NCBI RefSeq assembly: GCF_029407905.1
Contig: NC_073628.1
Coordinates: 61,760,501 to 61,824,500, forward strand
Direction of reading: 5' to 3'
Length of the DNA stretch: 64,000 nt
Source: Bubalus kerabau
Taxonomy: Eukaryota; Chordata; Mammalia; Artiodactyla; Bovidae
The notes beneath the pieces are model-generated. The model saw only the letters and a list, made by a program, of their open reading frames with translations, had not been told where the DNA came from and did no database searches. The position numbers and the translations under genes are program-made. Every line of letters starts with the position of its first letter. The stretch's first letter is position 1. Below, one piece after another: positions 1 through 11,251 of this stretch.

Positions 1-470
1 ATTAAAAAGCAGAGACATTAATTTGCCAACAAAGGTCCATCTAGTCAAAGCTATGGTTTTTCCAGTAGTCATGTATGGATGTGAGGGTTGAACTATAAAG
101 AAAGCTGAGTGTCAAAGAATTGATGCTTTTGAACTGTGGTGTCGGAGAAGACTCTTGAGAGTCCCTTGGACTTCAAGGAGATCCAACCAGTCCATTCCAA
201 AGGAGATCAGTCCTGGGTGTTCATTGGAAGGACTGATGTTGAAGCTGAAACTCCAATACTTTGGCCACCTGATGCGAAGAGCTGACTCATTGGAAAAGAC
301 CCTGATGCTAGGAATGATTGAGGGCAGGAGGAGAAGGGGATGACAGAGGATGAGATGGTTGGATGGCATCATCGACTCAATGGACATGGGTTTGGGTGGA
401 CTCTGAGAATTGATGATGGGCAGGGTGGCCTGTCATGCTGCGGTTCATGGAGTCACAACTGAACTGAACT
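1..470 (+). mobile_element. BovB (RTE) LINE, 3' end of ORF2, decayed
   Basis: This is the last part of BovB ORF2 and its tail, cut by the window edge. Recognisable blocks are the VMYGCE-type and FELWC regions, the KLKLQYFGHLMRRADSLEKTLMLG region (155-343) and the terminal CTGAACTGAACTGA tail near 455-470. TGA at 341-343 and a frameshift break the frame. The protein would be the region C-terminal to the reverse transcriptase; no RT or endonuclease motif is inside the window for this copy. Confidence 0.9.
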
Positions 471-518
471 GATGCTGGGAAAGAATGAAGGCAGGAGAAG
501 GGGACGACAGAAGATGAG
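471..518 (+). mobile_element. Second short BovB scrap after the first tail
   Basis: Directly after the tail the sequence restarts at the GATGCTGGGAAAGA block and runs to GACGACAGAAGATGAG, repeating a stretch already present near 303-350. It could be a separate 48-bp remnant or an internal duplication. Confidence 0.7.
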
Positions 519-612
519 ATTTATGTCAGAGAGTGTTTTGTCTATGTTCTTCTCTAGGTGTTTTATAGTTTCTGGTCTTACATTTAGATCTTTAATCCAT
601 TTTGAGTTTAAT
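519..612 (-). mobile_element. L1 ORF2 C-terminal fragment
   Basis: Read on the minus strand, this encodes part of the L1 ORF2 C-terminal segment with the familiar KWIKDLNVRPETIK block. The same segment appears intact on the plus strand near 6190-6260, which supports the call. Only about 90 bp survive. Confidence 0.8.
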
Positions 613-915
613 ACTTGCACCTTCAAAATTACACAACCTGAATTTTGCAATGCATTTATAATGGTATTATATTATTTATGTTAGTGTTATATTTATACTA
701 AGGTATATTATTATAGTATATTTTAAGTAAGTAAGGCATATGTTATAGATTTAAGATTTATAAAACTCAGTAAAGTATGACATAAATGTAATATTGCTCT
801 GGACAATGTAGATTGCTTCTCATTTCTGAGACATAAAAATATTTCAGAGTAAGAATGATTGGAAAATAGAGACTGCTGAAGTTTTGATCAGCCTCACTCC
901 CATCAAAACAAAGTT
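613..915. other. AT-rich sequence, nothing recognised
   Basis: No open frame longer than a few dozen codons, no SINE boxes and no LTR signals are visible. Confidence 0.5.
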
Positions 916-1590
916 ATGTTTGTTTCATAAATATTTTTTAACCTATATTTGAGTACCAGGCACTCTTCTAGATAATGAAGTTTCAGGTAGGAATAAAACT
1001 GATGAGGTAGAAAGATCATAATCCTGGGAGTCATTAGGAACATTAGGAACTCTCTCTTCTTCACTAATCCATGCACTCATTCACAGACTCTTTTATGCAT
1101 CACATTTAGAAAAAATTATTTTTCCTATCTGGCAGCCACAGTACTAGGTCTAGGAATTCAACAGTGAGGAAAGGTAAATTCAGATTTCCCTCTTAAAATC
1201 TAAAATCCAATGCAAGAGACAGAATTTACATGAATAATCACAAAGTAAATATTTAAAGACATCATATTTAATATGATACAGGAAAATTCATGAAAATATG
1301 GGTGACTGCAAGATCAAAGATGGCTTTCTCTAAAAAAAAAAAAAAATGTATTTAGCACAAAAAATGAAGGCTGTCTGGAAAGAAATACTATTAGTTTTAG
1401 GGAAAGATAATTCCAGGCAGCACTACTTGTTTAAAAGCTATAAAGCAGAAAAGAATTTGACACATTTAAGACCTGAGGAAAAAATATCCACAGAGTCTGG
1501 AGTGCGAGGAGCGAGGGGAGCAGTCATGATTAAGTAGAGCAGGCTGTGGGGACGTCATGAGGTACGTTGAGTGTTCTCATTTAAGAAATT
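916..1590 (+). repeat. Probable ancient L2-type LINE 3' region
   Basis: Several phrases resemble L2 3' sequence in order: 'accaggcactcttctaga' (954-971), the 'ctaggaattcaacagtgagga' region near 1150, and 'gagcgaggggagcagt' near 1508. Divergence is high and an A-run interrupts it at 1333-1346. A RepeatMasker run would settle it. Confidence 0.4.
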
Positions 1591-1599
1591 AAAGCAAAT

Positions 1600-2000
1600 A
1601 TAATGAAAAACTAAAAGAAAAAAGTGTATATATGTATGTGGAATATCAAAAGGATACAAATGAAGTTATCTACAACACAGAAAAAGAGTCACAGATATAG
1701 AAACTTATGGTTAGCAGAGAGTATCGGGGGAGGGATAAATTGGGAGACTGGGATTGACGTATACACTGCTATGTATACAATAGGTATATAATAATATATA
1801 ATATATAATAATAATTATATAAGGACCTACGATATAGCACCAGGAACACTACTCAACAATCTGCAACAATATGTAAGGGAAAAGGATCTTCTAGGAAGAG
1901 TGGATATATGTTCAACAGAAGCAGTTTGCTGTACACCTGAAACTAACACAAATTGCAAATCAAATATGTTCCCATATATTGTTTTAAATGCATAGAAAAA
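1600..2000 (+). mobile_element. L1 3' UTR, plus strand
   Basis: The order of phrases matches a mammalian L1 3' UTR: 'gtatgtggaatatcaaaa', the G-rich 'ggggagggataaattggga', 'tatagcaccaggaa', and the near-terminal 'ctgtacacctgaaactaac' (1929-1947). A TA-rich expansion lies at 1775-1825. No coding sequence remains. Confidence 0.75.
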
Positions 2001-2405
2001 CCTGGTAAAGATTTCCAAGCAGTAGAATTACCTATCAGTGGTCATCAGAAAGGAAGCTCTTCGAGGTTATCTTTTGTGTTTATAATATTGTGCTTTTACA
2101 AATTTGTTAAATTTTTGATAAAATGTAGTATATCCATGTCCTTATATTCTAATACTCTAAGAAAATAACAGAAACAGTATATTTGAAAAGGGGATTTACT
2201 TGAATATAAAGTTATTTTAGTATTTATTTTAATGAACAATCCCAAAGTAAAATTTTCTACAATAAATGCATTGAAGATTTTCACTCAAGATTAAGTACTG
2301 TTGCCCTTGGATCACCCTGCTACCAAAACAGACTTCCTCTTAAGTTTATAAAGAATAGTCTGACAGTCTACAGAATATAATAGGAAAATTAGGTTTCATG
2401 TCCTT
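2001..2405. other. No recognisable feature
   Basis: AT-rich sequence between the L1 end and the BovB. I see no repeat family or frame I can support. Confidence 0.5.
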
Positions 2406-3595
2406 GTTTGATTTGTTGTTCAGTCTCTCAGTAGTATCTGGCTCTTTGCGACCCCATGGACTGCAGCATGCCAAGCTTCCCCGTCCTTCCATATCTCCCT
2501 CAGTTTGTGCAAACTCGTGTTCATTGTGTTGGTAATGCCATCCGACCATCTCATCCTCTTATCGTCCCCTTCTCTTCCTGCCTTCAATCTTTCCCAGCAT
2601 CAGAGTATTTTCCAATGAGTCAGTTCTTCACATCAGATGGCCAAAGTGTTGGAGCTTCAGCTTCATATTGAGTCCTTCCAATGAATATTGAGGACTGATT
2701 TCCTTTAGGATTAACTGGTTTGATCTCCTTGCAGTCCAAAGGACTCTTAAGAGTCTTGTTGAACACCACAGTTCAAAAGCATCAGTTCTTCGGTGTTCAT
2801 CTCTCTTTATGGTCCAACTCTCGCATTCGTACATGAGTACTGGAAAAACCATAGCTTTGACTAGACAGACCTCGTCAGCAAAGTAATGTCTCTGCTTTTT
2901 AATATGCTGTCTAGGTTGGTCATAGCCTTTTTTTCAAGGAGCAAGCATCTTTTAATTTCAGGGCTGTGGTTACCAACGACAGTGATTTTGGAGCTCGAGA
3001 TAATAAAATCTGTCATTATTTCTACTTTTTCCCTTCTATTTGACATGAAGTGACAGGACCAGATGCCATGATTTTAGTTTTTTGAATGTTGAGTTTTAAG
3101 CTAGCTTTTTTACACTCCTCTTTCATCTTCATCTTTCATTCCTTTTCACTTTCTGCCATTAGGGTACTGTCATCTGCATATCCGAGGTTATTGATATTTC
3201 TATCCACAATCTTGATTCCAGCTGTACTTCATCCAGCCCAGCATTTCCCATGATGTACTGTGCATAGAAATTAAATAAGTAAGTAAAGCAAAGTCGCTCA
3301 GTCGTGTCTGACTCTTTGCGACCCCATGGACTGTAGCCTACCAGGCTCCTCTGTCCATGGGATTTTCCAGGCAAGAGTACTGGAGTGGGTTGCCATTTCC
3401 TTCTCCAGGGGATCTTTCTGACCCAGGGATCAAAACCTGGTCTCCAGCATTAAATAAGCAGGGTGAGGGTGATAATATATAGCTTTGATGTGTTCCTTTT
3501 CCAGCTTGGAATAAGTCCATTGTTCCATGTTAGGTTCCAACTGTTATTTCTTAAGCTGCATATGGTTTTCTCAGGAGGCAGATAAGGTCATCTGA
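2406..3595 (-). mobile_element. BovB, minus strand, split by a SINE
   Basis: The 3' end is at about 2420 (degenerate tail) and the element runs towards its 5' side at 3595, covering the ORF2 C-terminal region and part of the RT region. The part beyond the SINE (3459-3595) encodes decayed RT segments. Frames are broken throughout. A second BovB 3' end abuts it at 3596. Confidence 0.9.
3280..3448 (-). mobile_element. Bov-tA-type SINE inside BovB, TSD present
   Basis: The SINE tail block ('gtcgctcagtcgtgtctga'), the middle block ('ccaggcaagagtactggag') and part of the tRNA-like head ('gacccagggatcaaa') read on the minus strand. It is flanked by ATTAAATAAG at 3270-3279 and 3449-3458. BovB resumes on the other side, so the SINE is younger than the BovB. 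Confidence 0.92.
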
Positions 3596-4305
3596 TCAGT
3601 TCAGTTCAGTTCAGTCGCTCAGTCGTGTCCAACTCTTTGCGACCCCATGAATCACAGCACGCCAGGCCTCCCTGTCAATCACCAACTCCCGGAGTTTACT
3701 CAGACTCACGTCCATCGAGTCAGTGATACCTTCCAGCCATGTCATCCTCTGTCGTCCCCTTCTGCTCTTGCCCCCAATCCCTCCCAGCATCAGAGTCTTT
3801 TCCAATGAGTCAGCTCTTCGTATGAGGTGGCCAAAGTACTGGAGTTTCAGCTTCAGCATCATTCCCTCCAAAGAAATCCCAGGGCTGATCTTCTTCAGAA
3901 TGGACTGGTGGGATCTCCTTGCAGTCCAAGGAACTCTCAAGAGTCTTCTCCAACACCACAGTTCAAAGGCATCAATTCTTCGGCACTCAGCTTTCTTCAC
4001 AGCCCAACTCTCACATCCATACATGACCACTGGAAAAACCATAGCCTTGACTAGACGGACCTTTGCAGGCAAAGTAATGTCTCTGCTTTTCAATATGCTA
4101 TCTAGGTTGGTCATAACTTTTCTTCCAAGGAGCAAGCATCTTTTAATTTCATGGCTGCAGTCACCATCTGCAGTGATTTTGGAGCCCCCAAAAATAAAGT
4201 CTGACACTGTTTCCACTGTTTGCCCATCTATTTCCCATGAAGTGATGGGACCAGATGCCATGATCTTTGTTTTCTGAATGTTGAGGTTTTTTTTTTTTTT
4301 TTTTT
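3596..4305 (-). mobile_element. BovB, minus strand, with open ORF2 C-terminal frame
   Basis: The tail is the repeated TTCAG unit at 3596-3615. The minus-strand frame 4261-3611 runs 216 codons to a natural-looking stop and covers the post-RT C-terminal region of BovB ORF2 (DFIFGGSKITADGDCSHEIK near the start, then MVFPVVMYGCESW, FELWCWRRLLRVPWTARRS, KLKLQYFGHLIRRADSLEKT). No RT YADD or endonuclease is included, so it is a 5'-truncated copy. A poly-T run (4287-4305) marks the 5' junction. Confidence 0.92.
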
Positions 4306-4815
4306 AATGGTCATTCCAAAGTCAGTTTATCTGAAGATGACAAATTATATGAAGTCTATGTTTATCTTTATTTAACTAAATGTTTTTAAAACTTCCTAAG
4401 CTTGAATGATATGTCACAAAATAGTGTCAGAAATATGAAGATATAAATTAAAACATTTGGATTATACTGTCAGTTTTAATTTTAATAAAATAGATAATTT
4501 CCTACTACATGGAGAGCAAGTCCATCCACTCATTGATAAAATTTTAGAAATATTTCCTATAAAAAGTTTAGTAGTTGATTGGGAATGAATCCATTAGAAC
4601 ATGATTTCTATAGGTACAGTGTTCCCATCCTCACCCCCATTCTTACTAATTTTGAGAAAATTTAAAAATACAGAAAAGTACAAAAAATAAAACAAGATAT
4701 CCATATACCACAATCCAGAATTAACCAGTATCTCAATATATTTTCTGCAGTCTTTTTTTTTAAGAGAAATTGATGTTTATGTATAAAACTGAAGTCCCCC
4801 TCTAACAGCCCTCTC
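4306..4815. other. Unassigned sequence
   Basis: AT-rich, with a short A/G-rich stretch at 4660-4700 and an octa-T at 4754. It may hold an old LINE remnant, but I cannot name a family. Confidence 0.4.
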
Positions 4816-6427
4816 CCCTACATGCATTCCCTTCCTTTCTCCACTCTTCACGGGCAACACTCCTCAACATAATAAAAGCTATATATGACAAACCCACAGC
4901 AAACATTATCCTCAATGGTGAAAAATTGAAAGCATTTCCCCTAAAGTCAGGAACAAGACAAGGGTGCCCACTTTCACCATTACTATTCAACATAGTATTG
5001 GAAGTTTTGGCCACAGCAATCAGAGCAGAAAAAGAAATAAAAGGAATCCAAATTGGAAAAGAAGAAGTAAAAATCTCACTGTTTGCAGATGACATGATCC
5101 TCTACATAGAAAACCCTAAAGATTCCACCAGAAAATTTCTAGAACTAATCAATGAATATAGTAAAGTTTCAGGATATAAAATCAACACACAGAAATCCCT
5201 TGCATTCCTATACACTAATAATGAGAAAATAGAAAGAGAAATTAAGGAAACAGTTCCATTCACCATTGCATCGAAAATAATAAAATACTTAGGAATATAC
5301 CTACCTAAAGAAACTGCTGCTGCTACTAAGTCACTTCAGTTGTGTCCGACTCTGTGCGACCCCAGAGATGGCAGCCCACTAGTCTCCTCTGTCCCTGGGA
5401 TTCTCCAGGCAAGAACACGGAGTAGGTTGCCATTTCCTTCTCCAATGCATGAAAGTGAAAAGTGAAAGCGAAGTCGATCAGTCGTGTCCAACTCTTAGCG
5501 ACCCCATGGACTGCAGCCTACCAGGCTCCTCCGTCCATGGGATTTTCCAGGCAAGAGTACTGGAGTGGGGTGCCATTGCCTTCTCTGATCTAAAGAAACT
5601 AAAGACCTATATATAGAAAACTATAAAACACTGGTGAAAGAAATCAAAGAGGACACTAATAGATGGAGAAATATACCATGTTCATGTATTGGAAGAATCA
5701 ATACAGTGAAAATGAGTATACTACCCAAAGCAATTTATAGATTCAATGCAATCCCTATCAAGCTACCAACGGTATTCACAGAGCTAGAACAAATAATTTC
5801 ATAATTTGGACGAATACAAAAATACAAAACAAAAAAACAAACAAAAAAAAAAACAACAACAAAACAACCTCGAATAGCCAAAGCAATCTTGAGAAAGAAG
5901 AATGGAACTGGAGGATTTAACCTGCCTGACTTGAGGCTCTACTACAAAGCCACAGTCATCAAGACAGTATGGTACTGGCACAAAGACAGAAATATTGATC
6001 AATGGAACAAAATAGAAAGTCCAGAGATAAATCCATGCACCTATGGACACCTTATCTTTGACAAAGGAGGCGAGAATATACAATGGATTAAAGACTATCT
6101 CTTTAACAAGTGGTGCTGGGAAAGCTGGTCAACCACTTGTAAAAGAATGAAACTAGAACACTTTCTAATACCATACACAAAAATAAACTCAAAATGGATT
6201 AAAGATCTAAATGTAAGACCAGAAACTATAAAACTCCTAGAAGAGAACATAGGCAAAACACTCTCCGACATACATCACAGCAGGATCTTCTATGACCCAC
6301 CTCCCAGAATATTGGAAATAAAAGCAAAAATAAACAAATGGGACCTAATTAAACCCAAAAGCTTCTGCACAACAAAGGAAACTATAAGCAAGGTGAAAAG
6401 ACAGCCTTCAGAATGGGAGAAAATAAC
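4816..6427 (+). mobile_element. L1 ORF2 internal fragment (RT to C-terminus), split by BOV-A2
   Basis: A young-looking ruminant L1 piece truncated at both ends. Before the SINE the plus frame 4926-5315 encodes the RT core with the catalytic FADDMILYIE motif (about residues 53-62). After the SINE, frame 5889-6467 encodes the C-terminal region (GTGGFNLPDLRLYYKA, KWIKDLNVRPETIKLL, then WEKI). An A/C-rich expansion at 5818-5868 disturbs the frame between them. There is no 3' UTR or poly(A); the fragment stops where a BovB begins, sharing 'atcaagaggc'. Confidence 0.93.
5316..5589 (-). mobile_element. BOV-A2 dimeric SINE, minus strand, perfect TSD
   Basis: Two BovB-derived monomers joined by the 'tgcatgaaagtgaaaagtga' linker, with the GCT-rich tail at the left, so the element reads on the minus strand. 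CTAAAGAAACT flanks it at 5305-5315 and 5590-5600. It interrupts the L1 ORF2 frame, which continues on the far side. BOV-A2 is a bovid SINE, so this insertion marks the host group. Confidence 0.95.
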
Positions 6428-7025
6428 ATCAAGAGGCTTTTTAGTTACTCTTCACTTTCTGGCATAAGGGTGGTGCCATCTACATATCTGAGGTTATTGA
6501 TATTTCTCCCGGCAATCTTGATTCCAGCTTGTGTTTCTTCCAGCCCAGCATTTCTCATGATGTACTCTGCATATAAGTTAAGTAAACAGGGTGACAATAT
6601 ACAGCCTTGACGTACTCCTTTTCCTATTTGGAACCAGTCTGTTGTTCCATGTCCAGTTATAACTGTTGCTTCCTGACCTGCATATAGGCTTCTTAAGAGG
6701 CAGGTCAAGTGGTCTGGTATTCCCATCTCTTTCAGAATTTTCCACAGTTTATTGTGATCCACACAGTCAAAGGCTTTGGCATAGTCAATAAAGCAGAAAT
6801 AGATGTTTTTCTGGAGCTGTCTTTCTTTTTTGATGATCCAGCGCATGTTGGCAATTTGATCTCTGGTTCCTCTGCCTTTTCTAAAACCAGCTTGAACATC
6901 TGGAAGTTCATGGTTCACGTATTGCTGAAGCCTGGCTTGGAGAATTTTGAGCATTACTTTACTAGCGTGTGAGATGAGTGCAATTATGCAGTAATTTGAG
7001 CATTCTTTGGCATCCTTTATCAGTA
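6428..7025 (-). mobile_element. BovB RT-region fragment, minus strand
   Basis: The minus frame 7047-6445 carries the BovB RT core: ARLQQYVNHELPDVQAGFRK, CFIDYAKAFDCVDH (first catalytic aspartate block), RQGCILSPCLLNLYAEYI, and LRYVDGTTLM where the usual YADD is replaced by YVDG. The loss of the second catalytic Asp shows the copy is dead. It lacks the 3' tail and the 5' endonuclease. Confidence 0.9.
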
Positions 7026-7094
7026 ATTTTTGCTCCTCTTTTCTCATATCTTTCTAATTCTTCCTCAGTATGTTGTAGTTTTCCTTGTCCACCA

Positions 7095-7800
7095 GGACCT
7101 GTCCAGACTAGAGGTGTTTACAGAACGGGATTCCTAAAGTGTCACTTTTCTTGCTTGGGAGTCAGTCAACCGATTTCCCTTGGCTACTTTACTCCCCTCC
7201 CTACTGTGCCCTTTCAAATGCATAATAGCTGCTTCTTTAGGACAACATACATCAGTTAAAAGTCTCTCAATCTCTTTGAATAGGTTCTCCTGTTGCTGTT
7301 TTAAATTGTCTTTCTTTCTGTATTGCAATATGAGCATGTAAAGTCAAATAAGCATATGTAGAATCAGTGTAGATATTTACTTGTTGTCCTTTGCTTATTT
7401 CTAGGGCTCCGGTCAAAGCAACAAGCTCAGCCAACTGGGCACTTGTACCAGGGAGAAGAGACTTCCTAAAACCTGTTCAGATATATTGCAACATGAGCGT
7501 ATAAAGTCAAAGAAGCATACTTAGAATCAGTGTAGATATTTACTTGCTTCCCTTTGCTTAACTCTAGGGCTTGGGTCAAAGCAACAAGCTCAGCCAATTG
7601 GGTACTTTTATCAGGGGAAAGAGACTTTGTCTCTAAAACCTGTTCAGATATAACCACAGTACAGCCTGTTTTCTGCTTCCCATTCCTAACAAAAGAACTG
7701 CCATCTGTAAATGTATCCATGTCAGAATTGTCTAATTGGGATATTCATCAAATCTTCCCGAGCTGTGTAGTTAGAAATTGGTTGGGAACAGTCTCGATCA
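7095..7800 (-). pseudogene. pol: RNase H region of outer ERV pol (broken)
   Basis: The minus strand carries the retroviral RNase H signature pieces FTDGSSFV (near 7710-7690), ELVALTQALEL and IYTDSKYA, and the later LKGHSREGSKVAKGNRL near 7220-7160. The N-terminal block is in one frame (7720-7466) and the C-terminal one in another (7337-7134). A direct duplication of about 163 bp lies between them. Past 7134 I find no integrase HHCC or DDE block, so the element ends just after RNase H. Confidence 0.85.
7321..7650. repeat. 163/167-bp tandem duplication within RNase H
   Basis: Copy 1 (7321-7483) and copy 2 (7484-7650) both begin 'tattgcaa.atgagcgt.ta'-like and end 'aacctgttcagata'. They differ by scattered substitutions and a 4-bp gap near 7465. 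The duplication repeats the segment that encodes ELVALTQALEL through IYTDSKYA, so it breaks the domain. Confidence 0.9.
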
Positions 7801-8077
7801 GGGGTTTCATCTTCCTTTTCAGGAAGTTTGAAAGTGGCAGGATTTAAGTTTCTACAAACTTAGAGCTTAGTTATTGATCCTTCTAACACAATGACTAATA
7901 TTTAAGAAGCCAACTGTCTGTTATCCATTAACTTTAGAGTTTAAGATTCCACTCACATTATGAGACGTCATAAGATTTTGCCCATTAGTAAACTTAGAGC
8001 TTCAGACACTAACAAAGCAATAACAGCAATTACTCTTAAACAATGTGGCCAGCCCATGGGCAACTACATCTAATTCT
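7801..8077 (-). pseudogene. RT-RNase H connection of outer ERV, degraded
   Basis: By position this should be the tether between RT and RNase H. I see only scattered stops and no long frame. Confidence 0.5.
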
Positions 8078-8960
8078 CTACTTAGGTAAGCTAAAGGTTG
8101 CTGGTGAGGGCTTTGGGGTTGTGTCATCACTCCCAAGGCCATACCTTTCTTTTTGGTAACATAGATTAAACTCTGGTCCCATGGGAAGGCTTAAAGCAGG
8201 AGCCTGCAGGAGAGCACTTTGAAGAGACTTAAAAGACATTTGAGTCTCTGGGGACCAAACCAGCCTGTGGGTTTTGGCCTGCTGAGTCTCAGTTATACAT
8301 TTAGATAAAGGCTGGGCATGTTCCCCATAACCCGGAATCCAAATGAGGCAGTAACTTGTGATACCCAAGAATCCTTTCACTTGTCTCAAACTCATAGTTA
8401 GGGGATGATTTAGTATAAGTTTAATTCTCTTGGGACCTATGGCCCTTCCCTTCTGATATGATTAGGCCCAGATATTAAACAGATTGTTAACAGAGTTGAG
8501 CTTTTTCCCTTGATGCCTTATAATCACAGCTGGTGAGAAAATTTAAGAAATCTTTTGAGGTTTGTGAGCAAGCTTCCTCTGTCTCAGCACAGTGCAGAAT
8601 ATCATCTACAAATTGTAGCACCACTGCCTTTGGGCTATTCAAGTTTTGTAGGCTCTGTGATAGGCTCTGCCCGAATAAGTGAGTGTTCACAAAACCCTTG
8701 AGGCAAAACTGTTCAGGTTAACTGAGAAGATTTCTGGGTAGGATCCTTAAAGGCAAATGACAATTTCCTTTCCTCCAACAATGGTATAGTAAAGAAAGCA
8801 GGTTTCAAATCAGTAACTGAAAAATATTTGGCTTGTTCAGGAATTTCAAACAATAAAGTATAAGGATTAGGCACCACAGGGTATAAAGGAACCACAGCCT
8901 CATTTATTATTTGTAAGTCTTGAACTAGTCTTCATTTATTATTTGATTTTTTACACCCAA
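8078..8960 (-). pseudogene. pol: Reverse transcriptase of outer ERV (broken)
   Basis: Three minus-strand frames cover successive RT segments: 8895-8713 with PNPYTLL and FSVTDLKPAFFTIPL (palm, first catalytic Asp block); 8690-8487 with LFGQSLSQ and FVDDILH, whose FVDD at 8612-8601 keeps both catalytic aspartates; and 8395-8078 with LRQVKGFLGITSYCLIWIPGY (thumb/connection). Changes of frame and stops separate them. The order and motifs are typical of gammaretrovirus-like pol. Confidence 0.88.
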
Positions 8961-9055
8961 AACAGGACTGTGGCATGGACTGTTAAAGGGAATTGATAGC
9001 TTCTGTTCCTTTAAATTTTCAATGATGAGTTTTAAACCTTTCTTAACATTGGGCT

Positions 9056-9480
9056 TTAGTGGATACTGCTTTTGATGTGGAAATGGGTGAGGGTCTTTAA
9101 GCTTAATAATGACAGGAAAAACATTTTGTGCTCAACCCATCTTTTTCCATCAGCCCACACTCTAGGATTTACATTTTGTTTAGTTAATGGGAGAGAAAGA
9201 GCAGTCTCCACATTCATTAAAACAGAGACCTGGACCTTGCTCAGTATATCCCTCCCCAGAAGGGGTGAGGGAGACTCAGGAACAATCAGAAACTCATGAG
9301 AAAACAGCACAGAGTCCCAGCTGCTGCTTAAAGGATGACTGGGATAATACTATTTGGCTCATCCAGACAGTTCCATTACAGCAGTGGATCAGGAGGAAAG
9401 TGGACCGGGGCTTCAGTGAACACAGAGAAAGTTGTCCCAGTGTTGAAAAGAAAATCAACCGATTGCCCGCCCCCACTCCC
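9056..9480 (-). pseudogene. pro: Protease of outer ERV; active-site Asp changed
   Basis: Near 9450-9428 the minus strand reads FNTGTTFSV, where retropepsins have DTG; the Asp is Asn here. Downstream, in frame 9310-9056, HEFLIVPESPSPLLGRDIL gives the conserved C-terminal flap and GRD/N block. The two parts lie in different frames. Protease would process Gag-Pol; this copy could not. Confidence 0.8.
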
Positions 9481-9559
9481 CACAGTTATTAATACTGTGT
9501 TCCTCAGGTGTTATTAGGATGGGTGCTTGTGTGGGGACCCCCAGGCACCTTCAGTTCTG

Positions 9560-11251
9560 ATTATCCTGAGAGTTAAACCCCTCAGGTGTATGTCTTTTGG
9601 AGCAGTTTCTCCTCATGTGTGGTACTTTATAGCCTGGACAGGGGACTGAGGGTGCTCAAACATCTGAGAAAAACCTTGTGTGAGATGCCCCTCCTTTTCA
9701 CAGTAATTGCAAGTCTGTCCCTTTAACCTGGGTTCCTCTGGGCATTTTTCTCTCAGTCTGATTCATAGCAGTTTTCACTGCCATCACTAGGGTCTCGGCC
9801 TTTGGTTCTTTTCTATTTTTGTTTCTCCTCTTCATATTCTCTACTTTAACAATCTGTCTGAGTCAGCTGCAACAGTTTTTCTAAAGATTGATTTGGTCCA
9901 AATGCCTGTTTTTGTAATTTACGGTCAATATCTGGAGCTGACTGTGTGAGGAATTTATCTTTTAATATCTTCTCTCCCTCTGCACTCTCAAGAGAAATAT
10001 TAGTGAACTTTTGAAGGCCTTCCTGAAGTCTTTCTAGAATCTGCCAGGGACTTACTTCTCTCCTTGTTTTGTCAGCCAACTTAGCACAATTTAGAGACTT
10101 AGTTTGGGCTCTTTTAAGCCATTTAATAATGCAATTGACAAAGTGGGTCTGCTCTCATCTCTCTTCCTTTTTGTGATAATGTTAGTCTGGCTCTGTTATG
10201 GTGACTGCTTGGCCCCCAGTAGGAAGGAGAGCTATTTTGTGCTCCTTCTTTCCTCTTGCCTCACATTCAAGCCATTCATCTCCAAAAGTAGTAGCTTCCC
10301 CAAAACTCGAGCTCTTGATTCAGGAGTCAGTGTCTGTCTGAAGACATACATTGCATCACTCAAAGTAAGTTCATAAAGTAAAGTTAGTCTTGTAAAGGCT
10401 TCTGGATCCTCTAGATAGTCTATGAGATCTCTCTTTATCTCTTGTACCTCTGGGTAAGAAAAAGGCTTTAAAAATTTTATGGATGGGTTATTTTTCCCAT
10501 TGGGGGCCTCCTGAAGAGGCAATAACTTGTGTGGCTGTTCCTCAGCCTCTCTAACTACCCTTGCATACATTCCCAGGAATAGATTAGAGAAATCTGTTTT
10601 CTCTCATCCTCATCCTGTATCTCATCCTCTGTCTCATCTTTTCTATCTTGTATTTTACCCTTAGTTTTGGTTGTCTGAGACTTCTCTAATTTGACTATCT
10701 GAGTTCCTGTTGAAACCAGTGTAGTCTAAGGCTGTATTGGAACTGGGTTTGTTTGAACTTCTCTGGAGACTGAGGCAACGCTTCTTGAAGGTATGCCTTG
10801 ACCCTCAGCTTCCTCAGTTGGGAGCCCCAGATGCAGGGACAGAGTAAGAGGACAGAAGGAAGCTGAAGGCTTTACACCCAAATCTGTGCCCGTAGGACAC
10901 AAGTCTGGCATATCTTGCAGAAAGAAAAAGACAACACGTATGGCACTTCTACCATTTCCCTTGTTTTCTACAGAACTGGTCTAGTGGTAAAGTTCACTTC
11001 AGTTCAGTGGCTCAGTCGTGTCCGACTCTTTGCGATGCCATGGACTGCAGCACACCTAGTGGTTAAACAATATCATAATTAAGAGACCCTTTAAGTGGCC
11101 ATTGTTTGTCACCCTCCAATGGATATTATGGACATGCAGGTTTGCAAAAGAAAGTCAGATGTGTCTACTTGAAGCTCTGGGAATCAAACTTACCCCAGTT
11201 TTTTAGGACACAATCCAAGGGTATCGTTTTGGAACTTTGAGTAGCTCCCAT
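9560..11251 (-). pseudogene. gag: gag of outer ERV (MA, p12-like, CA, NC), broken
   Basis: The start is ATG at 11251-11249 (minus), chosen because it opens with MGATQSSKTIPL, a myristoylation-type matrix N-terminus, right after a splice-acceptor-like CAG. A Pro/Ser-rich segment is near 10911-10726. Capsid follows in frame 10570-10232 (KPFSYPEVQEIKRDLIDYLED) and 10079-9846 (EKILKDKFLTQSAPDIDRKL). Two degenerate zinc knuckles sit near 9715-9670 (CNYCEKEGH, final Cys replaced by Phe) and 9650-9610. A 64-bp SINE at 10992-11055 and several stops break the frame. Confidence 0.85.
10992..11055 (-). mobile_element. Short BovB/Bov-tA 3' end with TSD
   Basis: A severely 5'-truncated insertion of only the shared BovB/Bov-tA tail ('cagtcgtgtccgactctttg'). 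It is flanked by CTAGTGGTAAA at 10981-10991 and CTAGTGGTTAAA at 11056-11067. It lies in gag of the outer ERV and so is younger than it. Confidence 0.85.

Noticed and set aside
3723..4277. 184-codon plus-strand open frame
   Set aside because: It is the antisense shadow of a BovB ORF2 C-terminal frame on the minus strand. The same shadow recurs at 27344, 31733, 36553, 47628 and 58015.
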